Shown: piece by piece, positions 8,152 to 15,858 of the stretch
Layout: every line of letters starts with the position of its first letter
Position numbering within the stretch: position 1 is the stretch's first letter
NCBI RefSeq assembly: GCF_003460505.1
Contig: NZ_QTVG01000004.1
Location: 1 to 64,000 of the forward strand
Length of the DNA stretch: 64,000 bases
Reading direction: 5' to 3'
Source: Eubacterium sp. AF36-5BH
GTDB taxonomy: Bacteria > Bacillota > Clostridia > Lachnospirales > Lachnospiraceae
The notes under the pieces: model-generated
Told to the model about the DNA's origin: nothing
Seen by the model: only the letters and a program-made list of their open reading frames with translations
Databases searched by the model: none
Made by a program: the position numbers and the translations under genes

Positions 8152-8316
8152 GGTTGTATGTGAATATTAAAATTATTTAGTTTAAGGGAAGTCCGGTGAG
8201 AATCCGGCACAGTCTTTCTCTACTGTATAAGGGACGAAATAAGCATTATGTCACGGATGATTTCTGGAAGGCGCTTAGAATAGGATGAACTTGAGTCAGG
8301 ATACGTCAACATAACC
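8152..8316 (+). promoter_or_regulatory. Cobalamin (AdoCbl-type) riboswitch aptamer
   Basis: The conserved cobalamin-riboswitch core is visible as AAGGGAAGTCCGGTGAGAAT beginning near 8184, continuing through CCGGCACAGTC and CTACTGT. The B12-box-like GAGTCAGGATAC lies near 8293-8304. A possible P1 pairs GGTT-TATGT (8152-8162) with CAACATAACC (8307-8316). The element sits directly ahead of the DUF4430/ECF operon, so corrinoid should repress that operon. Confidence 0.93.
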
Positions 8317-8373
8317 AGCTGGAAATCGTAAGCAAGGCGAGTAGGAGTATATATGGCCCATAAGGGTTTTTTT

Positions 8374-8400
8374 GTCTTGCTTTTTAAGCAGGACTTTTTC
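8374..8400 (+). terminator. Riboswitch expression-platform terminator
   Basis: A hairpin at 8374-8394 (GTC-TGCTT pairing with AAGCA-GAC) is followed by TTTTT. The upstream segment AAGCAAG (8330-8336) is perfectly complementary to CTTGCTT (8376-8382), the 5' part of the hairpin. This gives a mutually exclusive antiterminator and indicates transcriptional control by B12. Confidence 0.75.
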
Positions 8401-8463
8401 TAATTTTAGAGAAATTTTATACTTGATTTCTGAATAAATTTATATTGACAAAAGGAGGATAAA

Positions 8464-9537
8464 ATGAACAAAGTAACAAAGAAGATTTTAACTTTGTTAA
8501 TGGCAGTAACATTAGTTGTTGGTATGTTTACTACAACATATGCCAATGAAACAAAGAAAATTAACGTAACATTTGCTATTGAAAGATTTACAATTGGACA
8601 GGGCTTTTTAGTTGAACCGGTTACAGTTCAGGTAAACGAAGGGGCAGCAGCTAAGGATGTTTTAGAAGAAGTTGCCAAGGAAAAGAATTTAACAATTAAT
8701 TTATCATCTTATGGATATTACATTGATTCAATCAGTTATGCAGATACAGGCGTTATTAATATTCCTGAAAGTATTCAGAAGATGCCAAGTATTGATGTTG
8801 ACTATGGTTATGGAAATCAGCATTATGATGCTCCAACAAATACAAGTACAAATGCGTTATTTACAGATGACCAGAAGTTAGGTTCAGGTTCATATAGTAG
8901 TTTAGCAGGTTGGATGTATACAGTTAATAATGTTGCACCTGATGTGGCAATGGATTCACAGCCTGTAAAAGATGGAGATGTTATCAGACTTCAGTTTAGC
9001 GTTTATGCAGGTGGAGCTGATTTAGGTTTTGTAAGTTACTATGAAAATATCGAAAGTGCGAAACTTCCAAATAAAGATGCACTTACTAAATTAGTAGCTA
9101 ATACACCAGACAACCCTCAGGTAGTAGCAAAGGCAGAAGCTATTAAGGTTCTTGCAAATTATGATGCAACTCAGGAAGATGTAGATGCTGCATACACAAA
9201 CTTAGAAAAAGTGCAGGTAACTACAGCAGAACCTACAACAACACAAAAGACAACTTTAAAAAAAGCAAGTATTAAGTCTTTAAAGAATGTTAAGGGTAAA
9301 AAGGTTAAAATTAAAATTAATAAGGTAACAGGTGCAAAAGGTTATCAGATTAAATATGCAACAAATAAAAAATTCAAAAACTGTAAATACAAAAACACAA
9401 AGAAAACAACATATACACTTACTAAGCTAAAGAAAAAATCAAAATGCTATGTAAAGGTTAGAGCTTACAAGAAGTCAGGAAACCAGAAAGTATATGGTAA
9501 ATGGAGTAGTCCAAAATCAGTTAAGATAAAAAAATAG
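8464..9537 (+). CDS. Secreted DUF4430 protein with Fn3-like C-terminus
   Basis: A 357-aa exported protein. Residues 1-27 are a signal peptide ending near TTYA. A DUF4430 domain follows (about 30-185) with the hallmark GWMYTVN at 149-155 and KDGDVIRLQFSVY. DUF4430 is related to the beta domain of transcobalamin and intrinsic factor. Next comes a short helical module and a Thr-rich linker. Residues about 266-357 form a Lys-rich fibronectin-III-like repeat (VTGAKGYQIKY, CYVKVRAYKKSG), probably for binding the wall. It is the first gene after the cobalamin riboswitch and has a strong AAAGGAGG site. A corrinoid-binding or surface-display role is inferred from the domain and the riboswitch. Confidence 0.85.
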   Translation: MNKVTKKILTLLMAVTLVVGMFTTTYANETKKINVTFAIERFTIGQGFLVEPVTVQVNEGAAAKDVLEEVAKEKNLTINLSSYGYYIDSISYADTGVINIPESIQKMPSIDVDYGYGNQHYDAPTNTSTNALFTDDQKLGSGSYSSLAGWMYTVNNVAPDVAMDSQPVKDGDVIRLQFSVYAGGADLGFVSYYENIESAKLPNKDALTKLVANTPDNPQVVAKAEAIKVLANYDATQEDVDAAYTNLEKVQVTTAEPTTTQKTTLKKASIKSLKNVKGKKVKIKINKVTGAKGYQIKYATNKKFKNCKYKNTKKTTYTLTKLKKKSKCYVKVRAYKKSGNQKVYGKWSSPKSVKIKK

Positions 9538-9544
9538 CAGGAAG

Positions 9545-9590
9545 ATTGTCGCAGTAGATTTTTTATAAATTTGCTGCGATAATTTTTAAT
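9545..9590 (+). terminator. Terminator after the first DUF4430 gene
   Basis: An 11-bp stem (9545-9555 with 9573-9583, two G-U pairs) is followed by TTTT. It could reduce read-through and make the first gene more abundant than the rest of the operon. Confidence 0.7.
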
Positions 9591-9672
9591 GTAATAATAA
9601 ATTCTTTCAGAATTTCTTATTACATTAAAACGTTTCACTAGGAATGCACCCTGGCGCGAAAGGAAAAATGTT
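9588..9672. repeat. Dispersed structured repeat, copy A
   Basis: A 17-bp inverted repeat with a 5-nt loop (9588-9604 and 9610-9626, one mismatch) is followed by a conserved tail ending GCGAAAGGAAAAATGTT. A second copy is at 35902-35987. The outer stem base pairs differ between copies but stay complementary. Copy A continues into further hairpins (CGCAC-TCG-GTGCG, and AATGTT pairing with AACATT near 9711) up to about 9720. Confidence 0.8.
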
Positions 9673-9758
9673 GCGCGGCAACACGCACTCGGTGCGAAGA
9701 ATGCCGCAAGTAACATTCTTTTATAATAGAAATCTCAACAAAGATAAAGGTGTAGAAG

Positions 9759-11702
9759 ATGAGAGAAAAAGTTTTAAGTACAATAAAAAAATTAATATTT
9801 ATGTTTTTAATAATGTTGTGTGTTGTATCACAATCTACTTCTACACAATGTAAAACAGTATTAAATAAGAAACAAACGGAAAGCTATTTACAGAAAATTT
9901 CCAAATATGAAATGTCTACAATTCAAAATCCCCAGTACGGAAGTATAGGTGGCGAATGGTTGATGATTGGATTGGCACGTTTTGAAAAAGTTCCGTCATC
10001 TTATGTAGAAATTTATTTAAACAATTTAAAAGAATATGTGAAAAAGTGCGATGGAGTTTTATCAACAAGAAAATACACAGAGTATTCGAGAGTTGTTTTA
10101 GCTTTAACTTCATTAGGTATTGATCCTGAAAATTTTGAAGGCTATGACTTATTAAAATCTTTGGCAGAATTTGATAATGTAAACAAGCTTGGAATCAATG
10201 GACCAACTTATGCATTAATAGCTTTAGACAGTGGAGATTATGCAATTCCTGAACCGGCAAAAAGTTATGATGGAAAAGTTACAACAAGAGAAAAATTGGT
10301 TGGTTTACTTGTAAATGCACAAAACGACGATGGCGGTTGGTCATATATGGGTGGCAAGTCAGATGTTGATGTGACAGCCATGGCAATGCAGGCGTTGGCA
10401 AATTATAAGAAACAAAGTAAGGTGGAAAAAGCATTAGAAAAAGGAATTGAATACCTGTCCAAAAAGCAGAATAAAACAGGGGCTTATTCCACATCTAATA
10501 GTGAAAACTGTGAAAGTACAGCACAGGTTTTAACAGCAATGTCAATGCTTAATATTAGCGTAAAAGACAGTAGATTTATAAAAAATAGAAATACAGTATT
10601 AGACGGTTTGTTGCAATTTTATTCAAATGGTGCCTTTAAGCACACTAAGGATACTTTTGTAAATCAAATGGCAACAGAACAGGGCATGTATGGACTTGTT
10701 GCGTACTACAGGAATTTAGCTGACGACAGTAATCTGTATGATATGGGTGATGCCAAAAAGAATAATAATTATGGCACAGATAAGAAAACTAATAAAAAAT
10801 CTTATGAAAAAAAGGGCAGTAAAACATCAGAAAATAAAAAGAAAAATAGCCTAGGTAATACTACAGACAATAGCACAGGTAGCAAGTCAAATAATAATAG
10901 TGTAAGTTCCGGAAATAGCAAAAAATCAAATGCATCAGTGAATTCAAATAAGAATATTTCAGGCACAAATAGTGATACGAAAAACAAGTCAAAAAATAGT
11001 AAAAGCAAAAAAAGTAACAACAATAAAGATAACAATAACAAAATTAGTAATATAGAAGATTCAGGAAATACAGCAGAATCCGTAAATGTATCAGAGAATG
11101 AAGCCCACAAAGCTATAAATCAGAAACAGAAAGAAAAATCCGTAAAAAATTGTATAATACTAATTTTAATAATTGCTGCATTAGCGACAGCTACAGGTAT
11201 AGGAATTTTTGTAAGAAAGAAAAAGAAAACTACTAAGCTAACAATGGTTGCATTAGTTTTGTTAGTTACAGTAACAATGTCAGGTTGTGGTAAAAGTAAT
11301 GCACCACAAAAGGAAGCCGGAAACTGCACCATTTTGGTAGAGTGTTCAACAATTTATGACAACTTAAAAGATTTAGACAAAGGGTTGAAAAATCATATAC
11401 CAAAAGACGGCATTATATTAAAAAGTCAGAAAGTAAAATTTTATGAAAAAGATACTGTTTACGATGTTCTTAAAAGACAGCTTGATAAAAACAGCATTCT
11501 TATGGAGGCATCTTTTACGGGAAAAAGTGCGTATGTAGAGGGCATTGATAATATTTATGAGTTCTCCTGCGGGAAGAAATCAGGTTGGATGTACAGTGTA
11601 AATGACAAATATCCACAGGTAAGTTGTAGTGAGTACACTGTAAAAGATGGCGATGTAATAAAGTGGCGATACACATGTGATTTAGGCGAGGATGTAAAAT
11701 AG
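9759..11702 (+). CDS. Alpha-toroid plus DUF4430 surface protein with internal lipobox
   Basis: A 647-aa exported protein with an unusual order. Residues 1-28 are a signal peptide. Residues about 35-335 form an alpha/alpha-toroid of the prenyltransferase/squalene-oxidase repeat type (QNDDGGWSYMGG, STAQVLTAMSML). Residues about 340-455 are a Lys/Asn/Ser-rich linker. A transmembrane helix (about 465-486) ends in RKKKKTTK, a second hydrophobic segment runs into the lipobox-like VTMSGC with Cys510, and a DUF4430 domain follows with GWMYSVN at 609-615. An alpha-toroid plus beta-domain pairing is the architecture of intrinsic factor and transcobalamin. The predicted topology places both domains outside the cell around a membrane hairpin. 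It overlaps the EcfT gene by 1 bp, so it belongs to the corrinoid operon. Cobalamin binding is inferred, not shown. Confidence 0.8.
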   Translation: MREKVLSTIKKLIFMFLIMLCVVSQSTSTQCKTVLNKKQTESYLQKISKYEMSTIQNPQYGSIGGEWLMIGLARFEKVPSSYVEIYLNNLKEYVKKCDGVLSTRKYTEYSRVVLALTSLGIDPENFEGYDLLKSLAEFDNVNKLGINGPTYALIALDSGDYAIPEPAKSYDGKVTTREKLVGLLVNAQNDDGGWSYMGGKSDVDVTAMAMQALANYKKQSKVEKALEKGIEYLSKKQNKTGAYSTSNSENCESTAQVLTAMSMLNISVKDSRFIKNRNTVLDGLLQFYSNGAFKHTKDTFVNQMATEQGMYGLVAYYRNLADDSNLYDMGDAKKNNNYGTDKKTNKKSYEKKGSKTSENKKKNSLGNTTDNSTGSKSNNNSVSSGNSKKSNASVNSNKNISGTNSDTKNKSKNSKSKKSNNNKDNNNKISNIEDSGNTAESVNVSENEAHKAINQKQKEKSVKNCIILILIIAALATATGIGIFVRKKKKTTKLTMVALVLLVTVTMSGCGKSNAPQKEAGNCTILVECSTIYDNLKDLDKGLKNHIPKDGIILKSQKVKFYEKDTVYDVLKRQLDKNSILMEASFTGKSAYVEGIDNIYEFSCGKKSGWMYSVNDKYPQVSCSEYTVKDGDVIKWRYTCDLGEDVK

Positions 11703-12733
11703 TGACAGATGAATTTTCAAGATACCACCCAGTTGTAAATTTAATATTTTATTTACTTGTATTAGGAACAACAATGTTTCAAATGAGTGTAGGGTTAGTT
11801 TTTATTTCTCTTTTTTCGGCAGTAGTCTATTATTTTATGCTGAAAAAAACAGAGGGATTAAAGTATTGCGCAGTAGTTGTAGGTATAATTATTGTCTCTG
11901 CAATTATAAACCCATTGTTTTCTCATAAAGGTGGAACGTTGTTGTTTTATCTGTTTACGGGAAATCCTGTAACTTTGGAATCTATTATTTACGGATTAAT
12001 ATCTGCAATTATAATAGGGGCAATGTTGTTGTGGTTTTCAACTTTTAATCAGGTAATGGGCGTGGAAAGAATCTTAGGTGCAATAGGAAAAGTGCTACCA
12101 AACGTGTCTCTTTTAATAACCATGATAATGAGATTTATACCCCAGTATACAAGGCACCAACGTAAAGTTTCAATGGTAAATAAAGTCAATAAAAGAAATT
12201 ATGACGAGAAAATAAATCTTTTAAATAGAGAAAAAACTGAAAAAGAAAATGTTATAGAAGCACGCAAAAGACAAAAAAAGAAAAGTGGTATAGAAGCACA
12301 TATAGGACAAAAAAAGAAAAATTATATAGAGGCATGCAAAAAACAAAAAAAGAAAAATGGTATAGATAAGATAATTGATAGCATAAAAGAAGGCAGCAGA
12401 ACTTTCTCAATAACCACCACCTGGGCGTTGGAAAATTCAATTTACACAGCGGACTCCATGAAAGCAAGGGGGTTTGGAACAGGAAGAAGAACAAATTACA
12501 GCAATTATAAATTTCAAAAAAGAGATTATTTGCTAATGGGCTGGCTGGTAATTTTATGGTTGGTTGTTGTTTTTTCATTAGAGAGAGAAAAAGTTTACAC
12601 TTACTATTATCCTTTTATACAAGTAAAGAATAATATGGTTGTGTATTTGATGTACGGTTTGTTGTGCTTGACACCTGTATTAATTAACGTAAAGGAGGAA
12701 ATAAGATGGCTCATATTGAAATCAAGAATTTAA
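11702..12733 (+). CDS. ECF transporter transmembrane component EcfT
   Basis: A 343-aa membrane protein, the T-component that couples the ATPases to the substrate-binding S subunit. Hydrophobic helices fill residues about 12-135, followed by MRFIPQYTRH. The second coupling motif is ADSMKARGFG, with the diagnostic Ala-Arg-Gly, and two C-terminal helices follow. The start is GTG 11702 overlapping the previous TAG. Between the coupling helices sits a charged insertion (residues about 165-225) with three 12-residue repeats of the type IEAxKxQKKK. A plain EcfT is near 265 aa. The position between the DUF4430 genes and the fused ATPase indicates a dedicated corrinoid ECF system. Confidence 0.9.
   Translation: MTDEFSRYHPVVNLIFYLLVLGTTMFQMSVGLVFISLFSAVVYYFMLKKTEGLKYCAVVVGIIIVSAIINPLFSHKGGTLLFYLFTGNPVTLESIIYGLISAIIIGAMLLWFSTFNQVMGVERILGAIGKVLPNVSLLITMIMRFIPQYTRHQRKVSMVNKVNKRNYDEKINLLNREKTEKENVIEARKRQKKKSGIEAHIGQKKKNYIEACKKQKKKNGIDKIIDSIKEGSRTFSITTTWALENSIYTADSMKARGFGTGRRTNYSNYKFQKRDYLLMGWLVILWLVVVFSLEREKVYTYYYPFIQVKNNMVVYLMYGLLCLTPVLINVKEEIRWLILKSRI
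12254..12361 (+). repeat. 36-bp in-frame tandem repeat in ecfT (3 units)
   Basis: Units begin at 12254, 12290 and 12326, each starting ATAGA(A/G)GCA and ending in a poly-A/Lys-rich stretch. They encode 12-residue Lys-rich repeats in the cytoplasmic coupling region. Confidence 0.9.
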
Positions 12734-14394
12734 GTTTTAAATACAAGACCTCAGAAAAAAATAGTTTGTCAGATGTTTCCTTTACAATTAATAAGGGGGA
12801 TTTTGTTGTATTATGTGGAAAATCAGGTTGTGGAAAAACAACATTGCTTAAATGTTTAAAGCCTAATATTATGCCGGCTGGAAAAACTGAAGGCGAAATA
12901 TTGTTAGAGAGTAGAAACATAGAAAGTTTAACTGACAGAGAGCAGGCAAAAAAAATAGGTTTTGTAATGCAAAATCCTGAATATCAGATTGTCACAGACA
13001 AAGTTTGGCATGAACTGGCATTTGGCTTGGAGAGTATGGGTGAAAAGAACGAAATTATAAGAAGTAAAGTGGCAGAAATTGCTGAATATTTTGACATAAC
13101 TGATTTGTATAATGAGAATACAGACAACCTTTCAGGGGGTCAGAAGCAGCTTGTAAACCTTGCAGCTGTAATGATAATGAATCCTGAAATTTTGGTGTTG
13201 GATGAACCGACATCTCAATTAGATCCAATTGCAGCAGAACGGTTTATGGATATTGTAAGCAAAATTAACGAAGATTTTGGAATTACAGTTATTATTTCAG
13301 AACATAGACTGGATTATCTTCTTAAATATGCAAACAAATTAGTTGTTATGGAAGAGGGCAAGTTAGTACAGTGCGGTTGTCCACAGGAGGTTTTAAGGGA
13401 AGCGTTGAATATGGAAGTAAGTCCTTTAATGCCAATACCAAGTAGGATTTTTAATGGGCATAACGGCGCAGGTCAAATTCCTATATCCACGAAAGAGGGA
13501 AGAAGCTGGCTTATAAATTATATAAGTGACAGTAAAGATGAGTCATTTTTTTCAAAAAGAAATTTTGCTGAAAAAAAATCCAGTGAATATAAATCTTACA
13601 AAAAAGATGAAAATTTGAGTGAATGTAAATCTTATAAAAAAGATGAAGATTTAAATGAAAGGAAATCTTTAAATTTGGGATTCCCTACATCATATAACAA
13701 TGAAAAGAATATGAGTGTAGTTAACGTGAAAGACGTGTGGTTTAGATACGAAAAAATGAGCAGAGATATTATAAAAGGTCTAAATCTGCATATAAATAAA
13801 GGAGAAATATTCTCAGTTATTGGTGGTAACGGAACAGGAAAAACAACTACAACAATGTTGCTTAGTGGTATTCTTAAACCTTACAGGGGCAAAATCAAGG
13901 TGAGGGGTAAAATAGGATTCTTGCCACAGGACGTGCAAATTCTCTTTGAACAGGAATCTGTAATGGAAGAATTGAAAAAAGTGGACAAGTCATTGATTGA
14001 AAAAATGAACTTGCAAAAGCTTCTAAATATGCACCCTTATGATTTAAGTGGTGGGGAGCAGCAGAAGGTTGCCTTGGCTAAAGTCCTTGGAGAAAAGCCG
14101 GCTGTTTTGTTATTGGATGAGCCTACAAAGGGAATCGACAATATTTACAAAGAACAACTGGGAATTCTATTAAGGGATTTGGCTGAAAATGGAAAAACAA
14201 TTATTTTAGTAAGCCACGATTTAGATTTTTGTGGAGAGTATTCAGACAGATGTGGCTTGTTTGCTCAGGGAAGTTTAATTAGTGAGGACACTGCCAGAGA
14301 ATTTTTTCTGAACAATAGATTTTATACTACTACAATTGCAAAATTAGCAAGGGGGATTATTGATGGTGCATACAAAATGGAGGACATGTTATGA
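12706..14394 (+). CDS. Fused ECF transporter ATPase (EcfA-EcfA')
   Basis: A 562-aa protein containing both ABC ATPase domains of an ECF energizing module in one chain. Domain 1 has Walker A GKSGCGKTT, signature LSGGQKQ, and Walker B LVLDEPTSQLDP. Domain 2 has GGNGTGKTTTT, LSGGEQQ, and LLLDEPTKGID. They are joined by a linker (residues about 265-335) that contains two and a half copies of a 12-residue repeat (SEYKSYKKDENL). The start is set by AAAGGAGG ahead of ATG 12706 and overlaps the ecfT end by 28 bp. It powers uptake through the EcfT and S components encoded on either side. Confidence 0.93.
   Translation: MAHIEIKNLSFKYKTSEKNSLSDVSFTINKGDFVVLCGKSGCGKTTLLKCLKPNIMPAGKTEGEILLESRNIESLTDREQAKKIGFVMQNPEYQIVTDKVWHELAFGLESMGEKNEIIRSKVAEIAEYFDITDLYNENTDNLSGGQKQLVNLAAVMIMNPEILVLDEPTSQLDPIAAERFMDIVSKINEDFGITVIISEHRLDYLLKYANKLVVMEEGKLVQCGCPQEVLREALNMEVSPLMPIPSRIFNGHNGAGQIPISTKEGRSWLINYISDSKDESFFSKRNFAEKKSSEYKSYKKDENLSECKSYKKDEDLNERKSLNLGFPTSYNNEKNMSVVNVKDVWFRYEKMSRDIIKGLNLHINKGEIFSVIGGNGTGKTTTTMLLSGILKPYRGKIKVRGKIGFLPQDVQILFEQESVMEELKKVDKSLIEKMNLQKLLNMHPYDLSGGEQQKVALAKVLGEKPAVLLLDEPTKGIDNIYKEQLGILLRDLAENGKTIILVSHDLDFCGEYSDRCGLFAQGSLISEDTAREFFLNNRFYTTTIAKLARGIIDGAYKMEDML
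13582..13677 (+). repeat. 36-bp in-frame tandem repeat in the EcfA linker
   Basis: Two full units (13582-13617 and 13618-13653) and a partial third encode SEYKSYKKDENL-type repeats between the two ATPase domains. The period equals that in the adjacent ecfT, but the sequence is unrelated. Confidence 0.85.
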
Positions 14395-15011
14395 TAAGAC
14401 ATTATTACATAGTATCCATACTTATAATTGTGGCGGCAATTGGAATTTTTGTGTGGTCATTTGAAAAAAGAAAACCCAAAACAAGAGAAATAGTAACCCT
14501 TGGTGTTCTAACAGGCATGGCGATTGTGGGTAGGGTTATATTTTTTATGACACCACAATTTAAACCATGCGCAGCCATAATAATAATTACAGGAATTATG
14601 CTGGGTAAACAATCAGGATTTTTATGTGGCTGTTTAACTGCGTTTATTTCAGACTTCTTTTTCGGTCAGGGACCATGGACCCCTTGGCAGATGATTGCTT
14701 TTGGTTTAATAGGTGTACTTTCGGCAATTGTATTTAGTGGAAAAAGACAAAAGCATGCAGAAAAAAGAGTTCTAATTAGTATATATGGTTTTTTTGTAAC
14801 ATTTGTGCTGTACGGACTAATTCTTGATACGGCCACAGTTGTTATGTACACAGACAAGCCAAGGTTGTCTACGTTTCTGGCAACTTACGGTGCAGGTATA
14901 TTTTTTAACTTTGTACATGGTTTATCCACTTTTGTTTTCCTAATGATTTTGTCTCAGGAAATGTTTAGAAAAATAAAAAGAATAAAAGTTAAATTCGATA
15001 TGTTTAGTTAG
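14391..15011 (+). CDS. ECF transporter S component, probably corrinoid-specific
   Basis: A 206-aa protein with about six membrane segments of the ECF substrate-specificity family. Features are TREIVTLGVLTGMAIVGRV, FKPCAAIIIITGIMLG and ISDFFFGQGPWTPWQM, as in CblT/CbrT-like S components. An extra N-terminal helix precedes the core. The ATG overlaps the end of the ATPase gene by 4 bp. Substrate cannot be read from sequence alone. The upstream cobalamin riboswitch and the DUF4430 partners make cobalamin or another corrinoid the best guess. Confidence 0.85.
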   Translation: MIRHYYIVSILIIVAAIGIFVWSFEKRKPKTREIVTLGVLTGMAIVGRVIFFMTPQFKPCAAIIIITGIMLGKQSGFLCGCLTAFISDFFFGQGPWTPWQMIAFGLIGVLSAIVFSGKRQKHAEKRVLISIYGFFVTFVLYGLILDTATVVMYTDKPRLSTFLATYGAGIFFNFVHGLSTFVFLMILSQEMFRKIKRIKVKFDMFS

Positions 15012-15058
15012 GTAGTATATAAAAATATTTTAAATTGGCAACTTAAATAAAAGTTTAA

Positions 15059-15087
15059 TTTAACATATATGATAAATATGTTATAAT
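15059..15087 (+). promoter_or_regulatory. sufCB promoter with overlapping dyad operator
   Basis: A -35-like TTAACA (15060-15065) and an extended -10 TGTTATAAT (15079-15087) are spaced by 16 bp. A perfect 8-bp inverted repeat TAACATAT (15061-15068) and ATATGTTA (15076-15083), with a 7-bp spacer, covers both elements. This is the geometry of a repressor operator. An Rrf2/IscR-type Fe-S regulator is a guess based on the genes downstream. Confidence 0.6.
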
Positions 15088-15123
15088 GAGCTGTAAAAAA
15101 TAATAAGAAGAGAGGTATAAATT

Positions 15124-15858
15124 GTGCTTAAAGCAGAAAATTTATCACTTTATGTAGATGATGAAGGGGAAGAAAAGTGTCTCCTTAATGATATTTCATT
15201 TCAGGTTGATGATGGGGAAATGCTTGTTATTACAGGTCCAAACGGAGGTGGAAAGTCCACTTTAGCCAAAACATTAATGGGTATTAACCATTTGAATAGT
15301 GGAAAAATTATATTAGACGGTGAGGATATAACAGATTTTGACATTAATCATAGGGCAAATGCAGGAATCGGCTATGCATTTCAGCAACCACCAAGATTTA
15401 AAGGTATGACAGTTTTAAGACTTTTAAAACTTGCGTCAGGAGAAAATCTTTCAGATGAAGAATGTTGTAATCTATTGAAAGCCGTTGGCCTTTGTGCAAA
15501 GGATTATATTCACAGACAGATAGACGGAACACTTTCAGGTGGAGAGATGAAGAGAATTGAGATTGCATCTGTGCTGGCTAAGGAACACTCACTTTGCATT
15601 TTCGATGAACCGGAGGCAGGAATTGATTTGTGGAGTTTCTCAATGCTTATACACAAGTTTGAAGAAATCCATACAGAGAAAAAACAAAGTCTTATTGTAA
15701 TTTCACATCAGGAAAAAATTATCAATATGGCAGATAAAATTATGATTATTGATAATGGAAAGATTAAAAAAATAGGCACTAAAGATGAGCTTCTACCATA
15801 TCTTACCGGTGTGCAGGAATGTCATAAATGTGCAGAAGAATTGGAGGGAAGAGCGTAA
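15124..15858 (+). CDS. sufC: Fe-S cluster assembly ATPase SufC
   Basis: A 244-aa soluble ABC ATPase that drives conformational change in the SufB/D scaffold during Fe-S cluster assembly. Walker A is GPNGGGKST, the signature is LSGGEMKRIEIA, and Walker B is CIFDEPEAGIDLWS. SufC proteins typically have this E-A-G-I-D form. The start is GTG 15124 with AGAGAGG upstream. The stop shares one base with the next ATG. No sufS, sufU or other partner is adjacent, so the unit has only two genes. Confidence 0.93.
   Translation: MLKAENLSLYVDDEGEEKCLLNDISFQVDDGEMLVITGPNGGGKSTLAKTLMGINHLNSGKIILDGEDITDFDINHRANAGIGYAFQQPPRFKGMTVLRLLKLASGENLSDEECCNLLKAVGLCAKDYIHRQIDGTLSGGEMKRIEIASVLAKEHSLCIFDEPEAGIDLWSFSMLIHKFEEIHTEKKQSLIVISHQEKIINMADKIMIIDNGKIKKIGTKDELLPYLTGVQECHKCAEELEGRA

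Noticed and set aside
9644..9853. 69-codon frame between the two DUF4430 genes
   Set aside because: It covers the structured repeat tail and overlaps the true start of the next gene in another frame. Its translation has no protein-like character.
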